Assembly: GCA_963720235.1 (NCBI GenBank)
Contig: OY970389.1
Span: forward strand, 1,364,001 to 1,428,000
Length of the DNA stretch: 64,000 nt
Source of the DNA: JACMLC01 sp963720235
GTDB lineage: Bacteria; Acidobacteriota; Blastocatellia; Pyrinomonadales; Pyrinomonadaceae
Direction: 5' to 3'
Shown here: in pieces, positions 26,868-34,176 of the stretch
How the letters are laid out: the number at the start of each line of letters is the position of its first letter
Numbering within the stretch: position 1 is the first letter of the stretch
Made by a program: the position numbers and the translations under genes
Notes under the pieces: model-generated
The model's database searches: none
What the model was told of the DNA's origin: nothing
The model's input: the letters and a program-made list of their open reading frames with translations, nothing else

Positions 26868-28307
26868 TTGAAGGTCTTTTTTATATGTATTGGCATAGGT
26901 CTCTTGTTACTTGCTATTTGGTTAATCCCGTCTTGGCAAGCTAAGTCCTTTAGAGAAAGAATTGACAGCGAAGCAATCACCAAATTAGATCCTAAAGATC
27001 GTGTCCAACTTGATAAAGATCTGTTAGCAGAAGAAAATAAATCACGTTTTAACTTAGCACAAATTATTGGCGGCCTTGTTTTAATTTCAGGGCTTTATTT
27101 AACTTGGAGAAATATCAAAGTGAATGAAGAAGGAAAACTCACCGATAGATTTAGCAAAGCAGTCGAGTTACTTGGCAGTGAGTATTTAGACGGGCGGCTC
27201 GGAGGCATTTATGCTTTGGAAAGAATTGCAAAAGATTCTCAAAAAGACCATTGGACTGTGATGGAAGTGCTAACCGCTTTTGTTAGAGAGCAAAGTCAAA
27301 AGTCATCTGAAAGAATAGAGTCAAATAAAATAAAACCAGACATTCAGGCAGCTTTAACAGTAATAGCAAGACGTAAATGGAATAGTAAAGAAAATAAAGA
27401 TCAGCAAATAGATTTAAGCGGTGCTTATCTTCCTCATGCCAATCTCAAATATGCCAAGCTAAGAAATGCGAATCTTAAAAAGGCTGTCCTCAATAATGTA
27501 GATTTCAGTGGTGCAGATCTAATTGATGCAAATCTAATTGATGCAGATCTCGATGAAGCCGATTTACGGTCATCTCATCTTAGTGATGAGAATATCGTTA
27601 TAGCTCATCGCAATGGGGCGAAATTTGAAAATGCTGATTTGAAACGTGCAATCCTCCGAAGTATGAAAGGGATATATTCCCCAGATTTGAGACCTTATGG
27701 ACGTAAAAGTGAAGAGATTATAGAAAGCCCAATCGACACACCTTTTGGTGCTTTCATCTGCTACAGCAATGGAACTTTTCTTGATGTTACGAATAATTTA
27801 ATGTGGATCCAAGCGTTCTGGGGGATGAAATATGATGGTAAGTGCTTTAAGTGTCAGCCTGTAAACTTAGACTGGTTTGAGGCTACGCATCAATTTGGTT
27901 GTGGCGGAATAATATCCAAACCTGCTGCACTTCGTATGGAAGATATTAAGGGAAAAGATAATAATAAATATAAACATGGAAGGTGTAGCGTTGATTTTGC
28001 TGGACATATAGATTGGAGACTTCCGACTGCAAAAGAATTACTTACTCTCAGTTTTTGCGAAACCGATGATTATAGAGGTAGTAGTAAATATGAAGGTTAT
28101 CGTCACTTTGGAGATGAAAAATCCGAAGCGCTACGTAAAAAATTGTTTCCTGATTGTCCGTACATATATGCTGTTTGGAGTGCCAATGAAAATGGTGCAT
28201 ATGGTTGGTGTCTTGACGGTCATGACAATCTAGGAGATTACAAGAAAAATGAAGATAAGCCTATATTGTTGGTTCGCACACATAAAGTAAGTAAGAATCG
28301 GAATTAA
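26868..28307 (+). CDS. membrane-anchored pentapeptide-repeat protein with DUF1566-like C-terminus
   Basis: The product has 479 residues. Two membrane helices (residues ~4-22 and ~64-82) are followed by a helical segment ('TDRFSKAVELLGSEYLDGRLGGIYALERIAKDS') typical of membrane pentapeptide proteins. A pentapeptide run comes next (residues ~185-265, A-[DN]-L-x-x units). The C-terminal domain has 'NNLMWIQAFWG', 'IDWRLPTAKELLTL' and 'YAVWSANENG', the DUF1566/Lcl-like pattern. The start appears to be TTG 26868 behind AAAGGA; no ATG fits. The base composition is AT-richer than its neighbours, which suggests separate acquisition. It may be a defence or signalling effector. Confidence 0.75.
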   Translation: MKVFFICIGIGLLLLAIWLIPSWQAKSFRERIDSEAITKLDPKDRVQLDKDLLAEENKSRFNLAQIIGGLVLISGLYLTWRNIKVNEEGKLTDRFSKAVELLGSEYLDGRLGGIYALERIAKDSQKDHWTVMEVLTAFVREQSQKSSERIESNKIKPDIQAALTVIARRKWNSKENKDQQIDLSGAYLPHANLKYAKLRNANLKKAVLNNVDFSGADLIDANLIDADLDEADLRSSHLSDENIVIAHRNGAKFENADLKRAILRSMKGIYSPDLRPYGRKSEEIIESPIDTPFGAFICYSNGTFLDVTNNLMWIQAFWGMKYDGKCFKCQPVNLDWFEATHQFGCGGIISKPAALRMEDIKGKDNNKYKHGRCSVDFAGHIDWRLPTAKELLTLSFCETDDYRGSSKYEGYRHFGDEKSEALRKKLFPDCPYIYAVWSANENGAYGWCLDGHDNLGDYKKNEDKPILLVRTHKVSKNRN

Positions 28308-28388
28308 CCTCAACACAAATTGTAAGGTCAAATTCAGACATAATTTAATGCGCTCATTATCTCTCGTATTTCGACTTTAGCTTTTTCA

Positions 28389-28520
28389 CCGGATAATCTT
28401 GCCGGATACAGTTTTGCGCCGCTTCTTAGAGGGCGTTCTCAAACTGAGCAGGTCTTTATGTATTGTCTTGAGAGCATTAATTAGAGTTTGATGCCCGACG
28501 CCTAGCCTCTTAACTACGCG
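28389..28520 (-). pseudogene. C-terminal remnant of a third TPR-Fis regulator
   Basis: The minus-strand sequence encodes 'RLGVGHQTLINALKTIHKDL' and a basic tail, clearly matching the C-terminal HTH of the two intact regulators ('LLGITHQSLTNLLNSRHKSL'). All upstream coding sequence is missing. The break is near 28520, next to an integrase remnant in the opposite orientation. Confidence 0.7.
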
Positions 28521-28528
28521 CAGTCTAA

Positions 28529-28619
28529 CAAGATGGTCATGCGATATGCACACCCAACAGAAGAATATCAATTTAATGCAATGAAGAAAATTGAAGCTTA
28601 CAGAATCGCAAAGGGTTAA
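28529..28619 (+). pseudogene. 3' remnant of a second, related integrase
   Basis: The last ~28 codons match the end of the intact integrase (26635-26718) at most amino acids ('MVMRYAHPTEEYQFNAMKKI'), with mostly synonymous base changes, and end in the same 'AKG' plus TAA. The divergence argues for a different but related element and not a fresh duplication. It marks an old recombination scar inside the island. Confidence 0.75.
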
Positions 28620-28650
28620 TAAGCTTAAAGAATTGTCGAACGTGAGAAAT

Positions 28651-28702
28651 AAAGGACTTAGCTATACTTGTTACTTTAGGCACATAGCCCTTTAAGTCCT
28701 TT
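28651..28702 (-). terminator. conserved 3'-end hairpin downstream of the TPR-Fis gene
   Basis: AAAGGACTTA (28651-28660) pairs with TAAGTCCTTT (28693-28702). A closely similar sequence follows the second TPR-Fis gene (38585-38635, GACTTA...TAAGTC with the shared inner 'CTATACTTGT'). The conserved placement after both genes suggests a shared transcription-end or 3' UTR structure. Confidence 0.6.
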
Positions 28703-28744
28703 GTTTACGGCAAAGCTGCGATGTGCCAAAAGTTACAGTGGCAT

Positions 28745-30235
28745 CTAAGTCTTTTGTTTCTTTGGTTTCTTGACAATGCTCCGCAAGCGTCTCTGCGCGG
28801 GCGTTCTCTTATGCAATAGGCTTTTGTGTCGGCTATTGAGTAGATTAGTAAGCGATTGATGAGTAATGCCGAGCAGCCTAGACGCGCGGGTGACGCTCCC
28901 GCTTTCTTCATCCAAAGCCTGCTCTATAAACTTTGCCTCAAGCTCTTGGAGCGCACCGTAAAGAGAAAAATTCCTATCGTGTAGTTGCATCCCTGAAAGT
29001 CGGCGCATAACAATTCGGGCGCACGCTCTGAGTCTCGCTATTTCTTCCGCATCCTGTGTGCCTTTCAGCAATCTATCAGCGCGACGATATGCTTTATAAA
29101 GGTCTGTCGGATTCAGCCGCCGTGCGCCATGCTCTTCAATCAAAGTAAGAGCCGCGCGTCCGGCATTGGTTAAAGCACCAGCATCTTCGGCTAAATCCAT
29201 TGAGCGGCGTAAGATGCTTATTGACTTGTCATAGACCTTAACCCTTGACCACACGACGCCCTGAATCGTTAAAGCGTCTGTTAATCTGCCGTACTCGTTG
29301 CCCTTCTCAAATGTCTGAATGACGCCAGCAATCACACCGTTAGCTTCTCTATATTTCTGTTCCGCGATAAAGACGCGCGCTCTTGTTTCCTTCACTTGTG
29401 CAAGACTGCCTGTGTCTTGAAGCTTCTCGAAAATCACTTGAGCATGGTTTAAGCGTTCGTGTGCTTCGGAGTATCGCCCCATTTGATATAAGAGCATGGC
29501 AAGATTGTTGAGATTGCTGCCACAGTATCTTTCATGTCCGGCCTGTTCAAAATGGAAGATGGCAGCCGTAAACTCTATGATTGCTCTATCCGCATAGTCT
29601 GGCCGATGCTCTGCGGTGGCAAGCCTACGTAGCACTAGCCCTTTTTGACTATGCCACTTGCCTTTTAAGGCATCCCCGCTTGATTCAAAAAACTCTCTGG
29701 CCTTTTCCAGTACGTCCAGAGCGTCACGATAACGGCCTGTCCATATTTCAAAGACGGCTTGACGAATGTAGATTTTAGCTTTGAGGTCATTATCCTTTTC
29801 ATCAAGTCCTTTAATAGCCTGTTCTAAAACCGCCCTTGCATCGTCATACGCGCCAAGCCTGAAATAACATTTGCTCAATTCATACTTTGCTTCCGAGACT
29901 TTTGCATGTTGGTCTTGAGCCTTGAACATGCGGAGTGCTTCAAAGATGAGGTCTTTGGCTTTCTCCTGTGCGCCCGCTATATGCTGCACGCCGCCAAGCC
30001 AGCCGGATAATACGCCACATTGCAATATCACTTCGGCAGCAATCAGAGGCTTTAGCTTGTCTATTTCAGGACGTTTGCCTACGCCCTGCCACAATTCGCC
30101 TAAAGCCTCGCGTGCAGTTTCATATTGCCCGACATGGATAAACTCAGAAGCTAGGCGACTACGCAGCAAAATCCGCTCGTTGCGAGTCAGCGCAGGATTA
30201 TCTAGTTCTTTCAGACGGCTATCTGTTAAATTCAT
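28745..30235 (-). CDS. TPR protein with C-terminal Fis-type HTH, regulator 1
   Basis: The product has 496 residues. Residues ~20-400 form tandem TPR-like helical hairpins ('YELSKCYFRLGAYDDARAVLEQAIKGLDE', 'NLAMLLYQMGRYSEAHERLNHAQVIFEKL'). Residues ~430-475 hold a Fis/NtrC-like HTH ('FIEQALDEESGSVTRASRLLGITHQSLTNLL') and a Lys/Arg-rich tail. There is no AAA+ or receiver domain. A TPR ligand sensor joined to a DNA-binding domain recalls peptide-sensing regulators (RRNPP type), though domain order and HTH class differ. It is divergent from a small exported peptide gene, with a perfect 23-bp palindrome between them. It lies at the right end of the tRNA-Cys element. Confidence 0.75.
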   Translation of the reverse strand: MNLTDSRLKELDNPALTRNERILLRSRLASEFIHVGQYETAREALGELWQGVGKRPEIDKLKPLIAAEVILQCGVLSGWLGGVQHIAGAQEKAKDLIFEALRMFKAQDQHAKVSEAKYELSKCYFRLGAYDDARAVLEQAIKGLDEKDNDLKAKIYIRQAVFEIWTGRYRDALDVLEKAREFFESSGDALKGKWHSQKGLVLRRLATAEHRPDYADRAIIEFTAAIFHFEQAGHERYCGSNLNNLAMLLYQMGRYSEAHERLNHAQVIFEKLQDTGSLAQVKETRARVFIAEQKYREANGVIAGVIQTFEKGNEYGRLTDALTIQGVVWSRVKVYDKSISILRRSMDLAEDAGALTNAGRAALTLIEEHGARRLNPTDLYKAYRRADRLLKGTQDAEEIARLRACARIVMRRLSGMQLHDRNFSLYGALQELEAKFIEQALDEESGSVTRASRLLGITHQSLTNLLNSRHKSLLHKRTPAQRRLRSIVKKPKKQKT

Positions 30236-30255
30236 GTGAGGTAAGCCTTTCTGTA

Positions 30256-30278
30256 TGCTTGCTAAATTTTAGCAAGCA
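30256..30278. promoter_or_regulatory. perfect 23-bp palindrome in the divergent TPR-Fis/peptide promoter, copy 1
   Basis: TGCTTGCTAAA-T-TTTAGCAAGCA has 11-bp perfect arms around one base. It lies 21 bp from the regulator start and 78 bp from the peptide start. The same TGCTTGC...GCAAGCA core recurs at the second locus, preceded in both by GCCTTTCTGTA. A GC-rich hairpin (GCCGCC...GGCGGC) follows on the peptide side in both. It is a likely operator, possibly for the TPR-Fis protein itself. Confidence 0.65.
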
Positions 30279-30355
30279 CACCAAAGCCGCCGAATCCGTG
30301 TAAGATGCGGCGGCGAAGTTGTTCAAATCCCACTAAAAACGAAAGGGAAAACGTG

Positions 30356-30550
30356 ATGAAAGTTGTGAGAGCGTTAATGCTTGTTTTGGCAATTTCCGTC
30401 TCTGCCTACGCCGGAGACATGGAATGCGACAGAAGCGGATATATGCCTAACGGCAAAGCCGGAATTATGGAAACCGACAAAACGAGTGCTATTGATCCAG
30501 TTACAGAGATAGCCTTGCAAGTCCTGCAAAGCTTGATTCCTCTGTTCTAA
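30356..30550 (+). CDS. small exported peptide precursor 1 of the TPR-Fis locus
   Basis: This 64-residue protein has a signal peptide (residues 1-19, ending 'SAYA'), a polar middle with one Cys ('GDMECDRSGYMPNGKAGIME') and a hydrophobic C-terminal helix 'VTEIALQVLQSLIPLF' ending exactly at Phe. The second locus encodes a 69-residue protein of the same plan with 'TTEIVMQLLQSMLLVF'. ATG 30356 follows GAAAGGG; GTG 30353 is adjacent. It may be a secreted signal or membrane-active peptide, and nothing fixes its role. It is the last gene before the right att site. Confidence 0.65.
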   Translation: MKVVRALMLVLAISVSAYAGDMECDRSGYMPNGKAGIMETDKTSAIDPVTEIALQVLQSLIPLF

Positions 30551-30573
30551 CAGACATGTTTCAGCCTTAATTT

Positions 30574-30706
30574 CTCACGCTGCCGTGCTTTCTCACGGGC
30601 GGCTCAGTATTAGTGTGCTTAGGTGAGAGTGTCGGAAATCCGGCAAGGTGGCACTCACGGCGCAAAGAGTAATGCTTAGCAGGATTTATTGCAATAGATT
30701 TTTAAG
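30574..30706 (+). ncRNA. conserved structured region downstream of peptide gene 1
   Basis: About 135 nt closely match 40464-40600, although the flanking peptide genes differ. Predicted stems are GCCGTG/CAC-GGC around a fixed CTTTCT loop, and GTGAG-(AG)-TGTC with GGCACTCAC. In the other copy the second stem is CGTC/GACG, so base changes are compensatory (T-A to C-G). Invariant single-stranded blocks (TTAGTGTGCTTAGGTGAGAG, GGCGCAAAGAGTAATGC) stand out. I do not recognise it as a known riboswitch. It may be a 3' UTR element or a separate RNA. The rest of the 700-bp gap holds att-related repeats. Confidence 0.55.
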
Positions 30707-30808
30707 GGATGTTCCAAAAGTAGCAAGCATGGATAAGTCCTTTATTATTATCAGCCCTTTAAGACAGGCGATTTGAGTTTGAGGCGCATAATTAAGGACT
30801 GCGAAAGC

Positions 30809-30828
30809 CTACTACATTTCCTACTACA
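30809..30828 (+). repeat. inner direct repeat of the element, right copy
   Basis: This copy is identical (20 of 20 bp) to 21187-21206 and in the same orientation, 39 bp inside the right att core. Together the two copies frame the element symmetrically, as integrase arm sites do. Confidence 0.6.
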
Positions 30829-30867
30829 GTGGGGATTTCAGGCAGATTCTAAATTGTTGCTAAGTTG

Positions 30868-30922
<55 letters not shown>

Positions 30923-30948
30923 TCTCAAAGCACCTCTTTCTTTAAGTT

Positions 30949-31058
30949 TAGTTGAGTTGTTCGGTGAGCGTTTTGTTAGACAATTATAGTTTTCGATTAT
31001 AGTTGAGTTGTGATGATTTTGGTTGGTTTGGGCCAGTTGGCAGACCATTGGCAGACCA
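30949..31058 (+). repeat. short repeats just outside the right att site (possible arm sites of an adjoining element)
   Basis: TAGTTGAGTTGT occurs at 30949-30960 and 31000-31011. TTGGCAGACCA occurs twice in direct tandem at 31037-31047 and 31048-31058. Paired short repeats within 140 bp of a tRNA att core are typical of a second integrase's arm sites. No matching integrase is seen to the right. Confidence 0.45.
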
Positions 31059-31246
31059 AAAAGCTATAGCAGATTGCATACACGCGCTAGTAGTTGGCGC
31101 AGGAAATGCCCAAATATTTTACTCGTGCGGGGACAGGCAAAAGCTTGACATGCAAAGGGCATCCGCGTAGATTCAGCATACCTCAAAGCAGTTGCCGCCT
31201 TGAGTTTTATTAACATCTGCCTCCCGTCAAATTTACTGGAGTGTTA

Positions 31247-32290
31247 ATGTTCAGCTCCAATTCATCTTCGCGCAGATTGATTCAACTAAGCATAGTTCTG
31301 CTCGTGTACCTCTCCTCGCTGATTGCGCAAGCCGCGCCGCCAGTAAACCGCGCCGCCGTTTTAGATTTCGATGGCGATGGGAAGACTGATTATGTCGTCG
31401 TCAGAAGTGAGATTCCGACGGCCAACAGCTTCAAGCTGGTGTGGTACATACTGGGCAGTCAGATGGGAGGGCGCGGCGTGCAGTGGGGATTAGATCAGAT
31501 GACGCTCGTGCCCGCAGATTATGATGGCGATGGGAAGTGGGATATTGCCGTCTGGGGCATCACAGGGCTGGAAGGCAGTCCTGCATATTTTCACATCTGG
31601 CGCAGTTCTGATAACACTTATCAGAGAATCCACTGGGGCATCACCGATGATGACCCGCGACAGACACAAGACTTCGATGGCGATGGGCGTGCTGACCCGA
31701 CTGTCGTGCGCTGCGCTGTGCCATCAGGAGAGTCGCACTGGTACACATGGCTGAGCAGCACGGGAGAAGTGAGAGTCACGCATTTCGGGTATTGTGGCGA
31801 CAGGCAGTTGCGTGGAGACTTTGACGGAGATGGGAAGGCGGATGTGGCGGTGTACCGACGCCAATTTAACTCACCGCCGAGCACCTTCATCATTGAGCGC
31901 AGTTCAGATAAGAGGATAGAGTTTTATCGCTTCGGCAATGCTGAGACAGACCGTGTGCTGCCTGCGGACTTTGATGGCGATGGCAGGACCGATTATACCA
32001 TCGTGCGGATGATAGACAGCAAACGCTGGTGGTTCTGGGTCGAGAGTTCCACCGGTGAAGTCCGCTCGCAGCAGTTCGGGCATACCGAAGAAGGCGTCTC
32101 CTCTGACAACTCAGTGCCGGGAGATTACGACGGTGATGGCAAGACGGACTGCGCCGTGTGGCGCAGGCCGGAGTCCGGCATCCGGCAAGCATATTTTTAT
32201 GTTAATCGGAGCCGTGATGGGATGATTGTCATGCCGTGGGGATTTGGGATTACGGAAAATGTTCCGGCTTCGGTCTTACAGTTTCGCTAA
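31247..32290 (+). CDS. exported FG-GAP repeat protein A1
   Basis: A signal peptide (residues ~1-27, ending 'LIAQA') is followed by six FG-GAP/VCBS-type repeats with D-[FY]-D-G-D-G loops, alternating 'W-[YF]-[IV]' strands and 'QWG/HFG' ends. Length is 347 residues. ATG 31247 is chosen over GTG 31241 because GGAG ends 6 bp upstream. Its middle ~360 bp are almost identical to A2 (33029-34051), so the pair arose by a recent tandem duplication or gene conversion. There are no catalytic motifs; the role is probably adhesion or ligand binding outside the cell. Confidence 0.85.
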   Translation: MFSSNSSSRRLIQLSIVLLVYLSSLIAQAAPPVNRAAVLDFDGDGKTDYVVVRSEIPTANSFKLVWYILGSQMGGRGVQWGLDQMTLVPADYDGDGKWDIAVWGITGLEGSPAYFHIWRSSDNTYQRIHWGITDDDPRQTQDFDGDGRADPTVVRCAVPSGESHWYTWLSSTGEVRVTHFGYCGDRQLRGDFDGDGKADVAVYRRQFNSPPSTFIIERSSDKRIEFYRFGNAETDRVLPADFDGDGRTDYTIVRMIDSKRWWFWVESSTGEVRSQQFGHTEEGVSSDNSVPGDYDGDGKTDCAVWRRPESGIRQAYFYVNRSRDGMIVMPWGFGITENVPASVLQFR

Positions 32291-32419
32291 AGAGATTTAC
32301 AAGTATAGATAAACCTCGCACCCTTTGGCCTCGCTGCCTCGCAGGTGACCACCTCTCTCCTGCTCTAACCTCAGCCCTCGCTCTGTCCTCATGCAGATGG
32401 AGCGATAAAGGAGACCATC

Positions 32420-32953
32420 ATGTCACTAATCAACTCACGCACTCTTGTGCTCTCTTTGTGTCTTTCTCTGACTCTCACTCTTGTCGCTCAAGGACAGACG
32501 GCCACGCATAAGACGCCATTTGATTTCGATGGCGACCACAAAACAGATTTGACAGTCTATCGTCCCTCTACGAGCGCGTGGTACATCTTCCAATCTCAAT
32601 CTCAATCCTCGCGCTCGGAACTGTTCGGCGTCTCGACAGACCGCATTGTGCCCGGAGACTATGACGGCGACGGCAAAGACGACCTCGCCGTGTTTCGCCC
32701 GACCGACCAGACATGGTACATCCAGCAATCGCGTGACGGCTTCCGCTTCCAGCAATGGGGCTTGAGCGGAGATTTACCATTCGCCGCAGACTATGACGGT
32801 GACGGGCGGACAGACCTTGTAGTCATTCGCACTGGCCCCGACAATCTTTTGACGTGGCACATCCTGCGCAGCCAGTTAGGATATATCGCCTATAACTTCG
32901 GCGAAGTCGGAGACATCCCCGTGCGCGGAGACTTCGACGGTAAAGCATCATGA
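32420..32953 (+). CDS. truncated FG-GAP repeat protein B1
   Basis: A signal peptide ('LVLSLCLSLTLTLVAQ') and three FG-GAP repeats are nearly identical to the start of the 1359-residue B2 protein. The frame then breaks: after 'VRGDFDG' it reads KAS and stops, whereas B2 continues with DNKAEVALW. At this point the next duplicated unit (A2) begins. It is therefore a 5' fragment left by tandem duplication, 177 codons long. AAAGGAG precedes ATG 32420, so it may still be expressed and exported. Confidence 0.75.
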   Translation: MSLINSRTLVLSLCLSLTLTLVAQGQTATHKTPFDFDGDHKTDLTVYRPSTSAWYIFQSQSQSSRSELFGVSTDRIVPGDYDGDGKDDLAVFRPTDQTWYIQQSRDGFRFQQWGLSGDLPFAADYDGDGRTDLVVIRTGPDNLLTWHILRSQLGYIAYNFGEVGDIPVRGDFDGKAS

Positions 32954-33028
32954 GACAGAATGTTGACGCTGTACGAAGTGCGAGCGTATGATGCGGCTGT
33001 CTCTGCCTCTCGCAAGGAGTTCCGGCTC

Positions 33029-34051
33029 ATGAAATTCAATTATCGAAATCATCTCATCCTGCCCTTCGTCATGCTCCTGTGCTGGACAGTGGCGCGTGCG
33101 GGGAATCCGGCGGCGGTCTTGGACTTTGATGGTGATGGGAAGACCGATTATGTCATCGGGCGTTCAGAGATTCTTGTCGGCAGTAATTTCAAGAGAGTGT
33201 GGTACATACGCGGCAGCAAAGGCCGGGATTATGCACAGCAGTGGGGCATGAATTGGATGCAGATGGTTCCGGCGGATTATGATGGCGATGGGAAGTGGGA
33301 TATTGCCGTCTGGGGCATCACAGGGCTGGAAGGCAGTCCTGCATATTTTCACATCTGGCGCAGTTCCGATAACACTTATCAGAGAATCCACTGGGGCATC
33401 ACCGATGATGACCCGCGACAGACACAAGACTTCGATGGCGATGGGCGTGCTGACCCGACTGTCGTGCGCTGCGCTGTGCCATCAGGAGAGTCGCACTGGT
33501 ACACATGGCTGAGCAGCACGGGAGAAGTGAGAGTCACGCATTTCGGGTATTGTGGCGACAGGCAGTTGCGTGGAGACTTTGACGGAGATGGGAAGGCTGA
33601 TGTAGCGGTGTACCGACGCCAATTTAACTCACCGCCGAGCACCTTTATCATCGAGCGCAGTTCGGACAAGCAGGTAGAATTCTATCGCTTCGGCAATGCT
33701 GAGACGGATAATATTCTTCCGGCGGATTTTGACGGCGATGGCAAGACTGATTTCACCGTCGTGCGCGGGGATGAAAAGAATAGGAAATGGTGGTACTGGG
33801 TGGAAAGCTCAACGGGAGAGATACGCTCTCAGCAGTTCGGTCATTCAGTGTTTAATGTCTCAGCTGATGGGCCAGCGCCCGGCGACTACGACGGCGACGG
33901 CAAGACGGACATGGCGGTCTGGCGGGTCTCGGATTTCGGAGTTTTTCAAACCCATTTCTATGTCGCACGCAGCCGCGACGGGATGACGGTTATGCCTTGG
34001 GGCTTGAGTTCGTGGGACATCGCTCCGGCTTTTTATTTACAGCTTCGCTAG
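33029..34051 (+). CDS. exported FG-GAP repeat protein A2
   Basis: This 340-residue protein is the paralogue of A1. It has its own signal peptide (residues 1-24, 'HLILPFVMLLCWTVARA') and six FG-GAP repeats. ATG 33029 follows AAGGAG; the frame's upstream extension carries no signal. Positions ~33295-33660 repeat 31537-31902 almost base for base, while both ends differ, suggesting ongoing gene conversion of the central repeats. Confidence 0.85.
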   Translation: MKFNYRNHLILPFVMLLCWTVARAGNPAAVLDFDGDGKTDYVIGRSEILVGSNFKRVWYIRGSKGRDYAQQWGMNWMQMVPADYDGDGKWDIAVWGITGLEGSPAYFHIWRSSDNTYQRIHWGITDDDPRQTQDFDGDGRADPTVVRCAVPSGESHWYTWLSSTGEVRVTHFGYCGDRQLRGDFDGDGKADVAVYRRQFNSPPSTFIIERSSDKQVEFYRFGNAETDNILPADFDGDGKTDFTVVRGDEKNRKWWYWVESSTGEIRSQQFGHSVFNVSADGPAPGDYDGDGKTDMAVWRVSDFGVFQTHFYVARSRDGMTVMPWGLSSWDIAPAFYLQLR

Positions 34052-34176
34052 GAGATATTCAGATTTAGCCAGACCTCGACCCTTTTGGCCTCGCCGCCGC
34101 GCAGGTGACCACCTCTTTCCTGCCTCCACGCTACTCACGACTGCCCTCACCTGCGGCAGTGGAAAGGGACTCTCTC

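Noticed and set aside
30975..30981. GTTAGAC heptamer as a further attC core
   Set aside because: Only the 7-bp core fits; arms do not pair, and the site lies among tRNA-att repeats where chance matches are expected.
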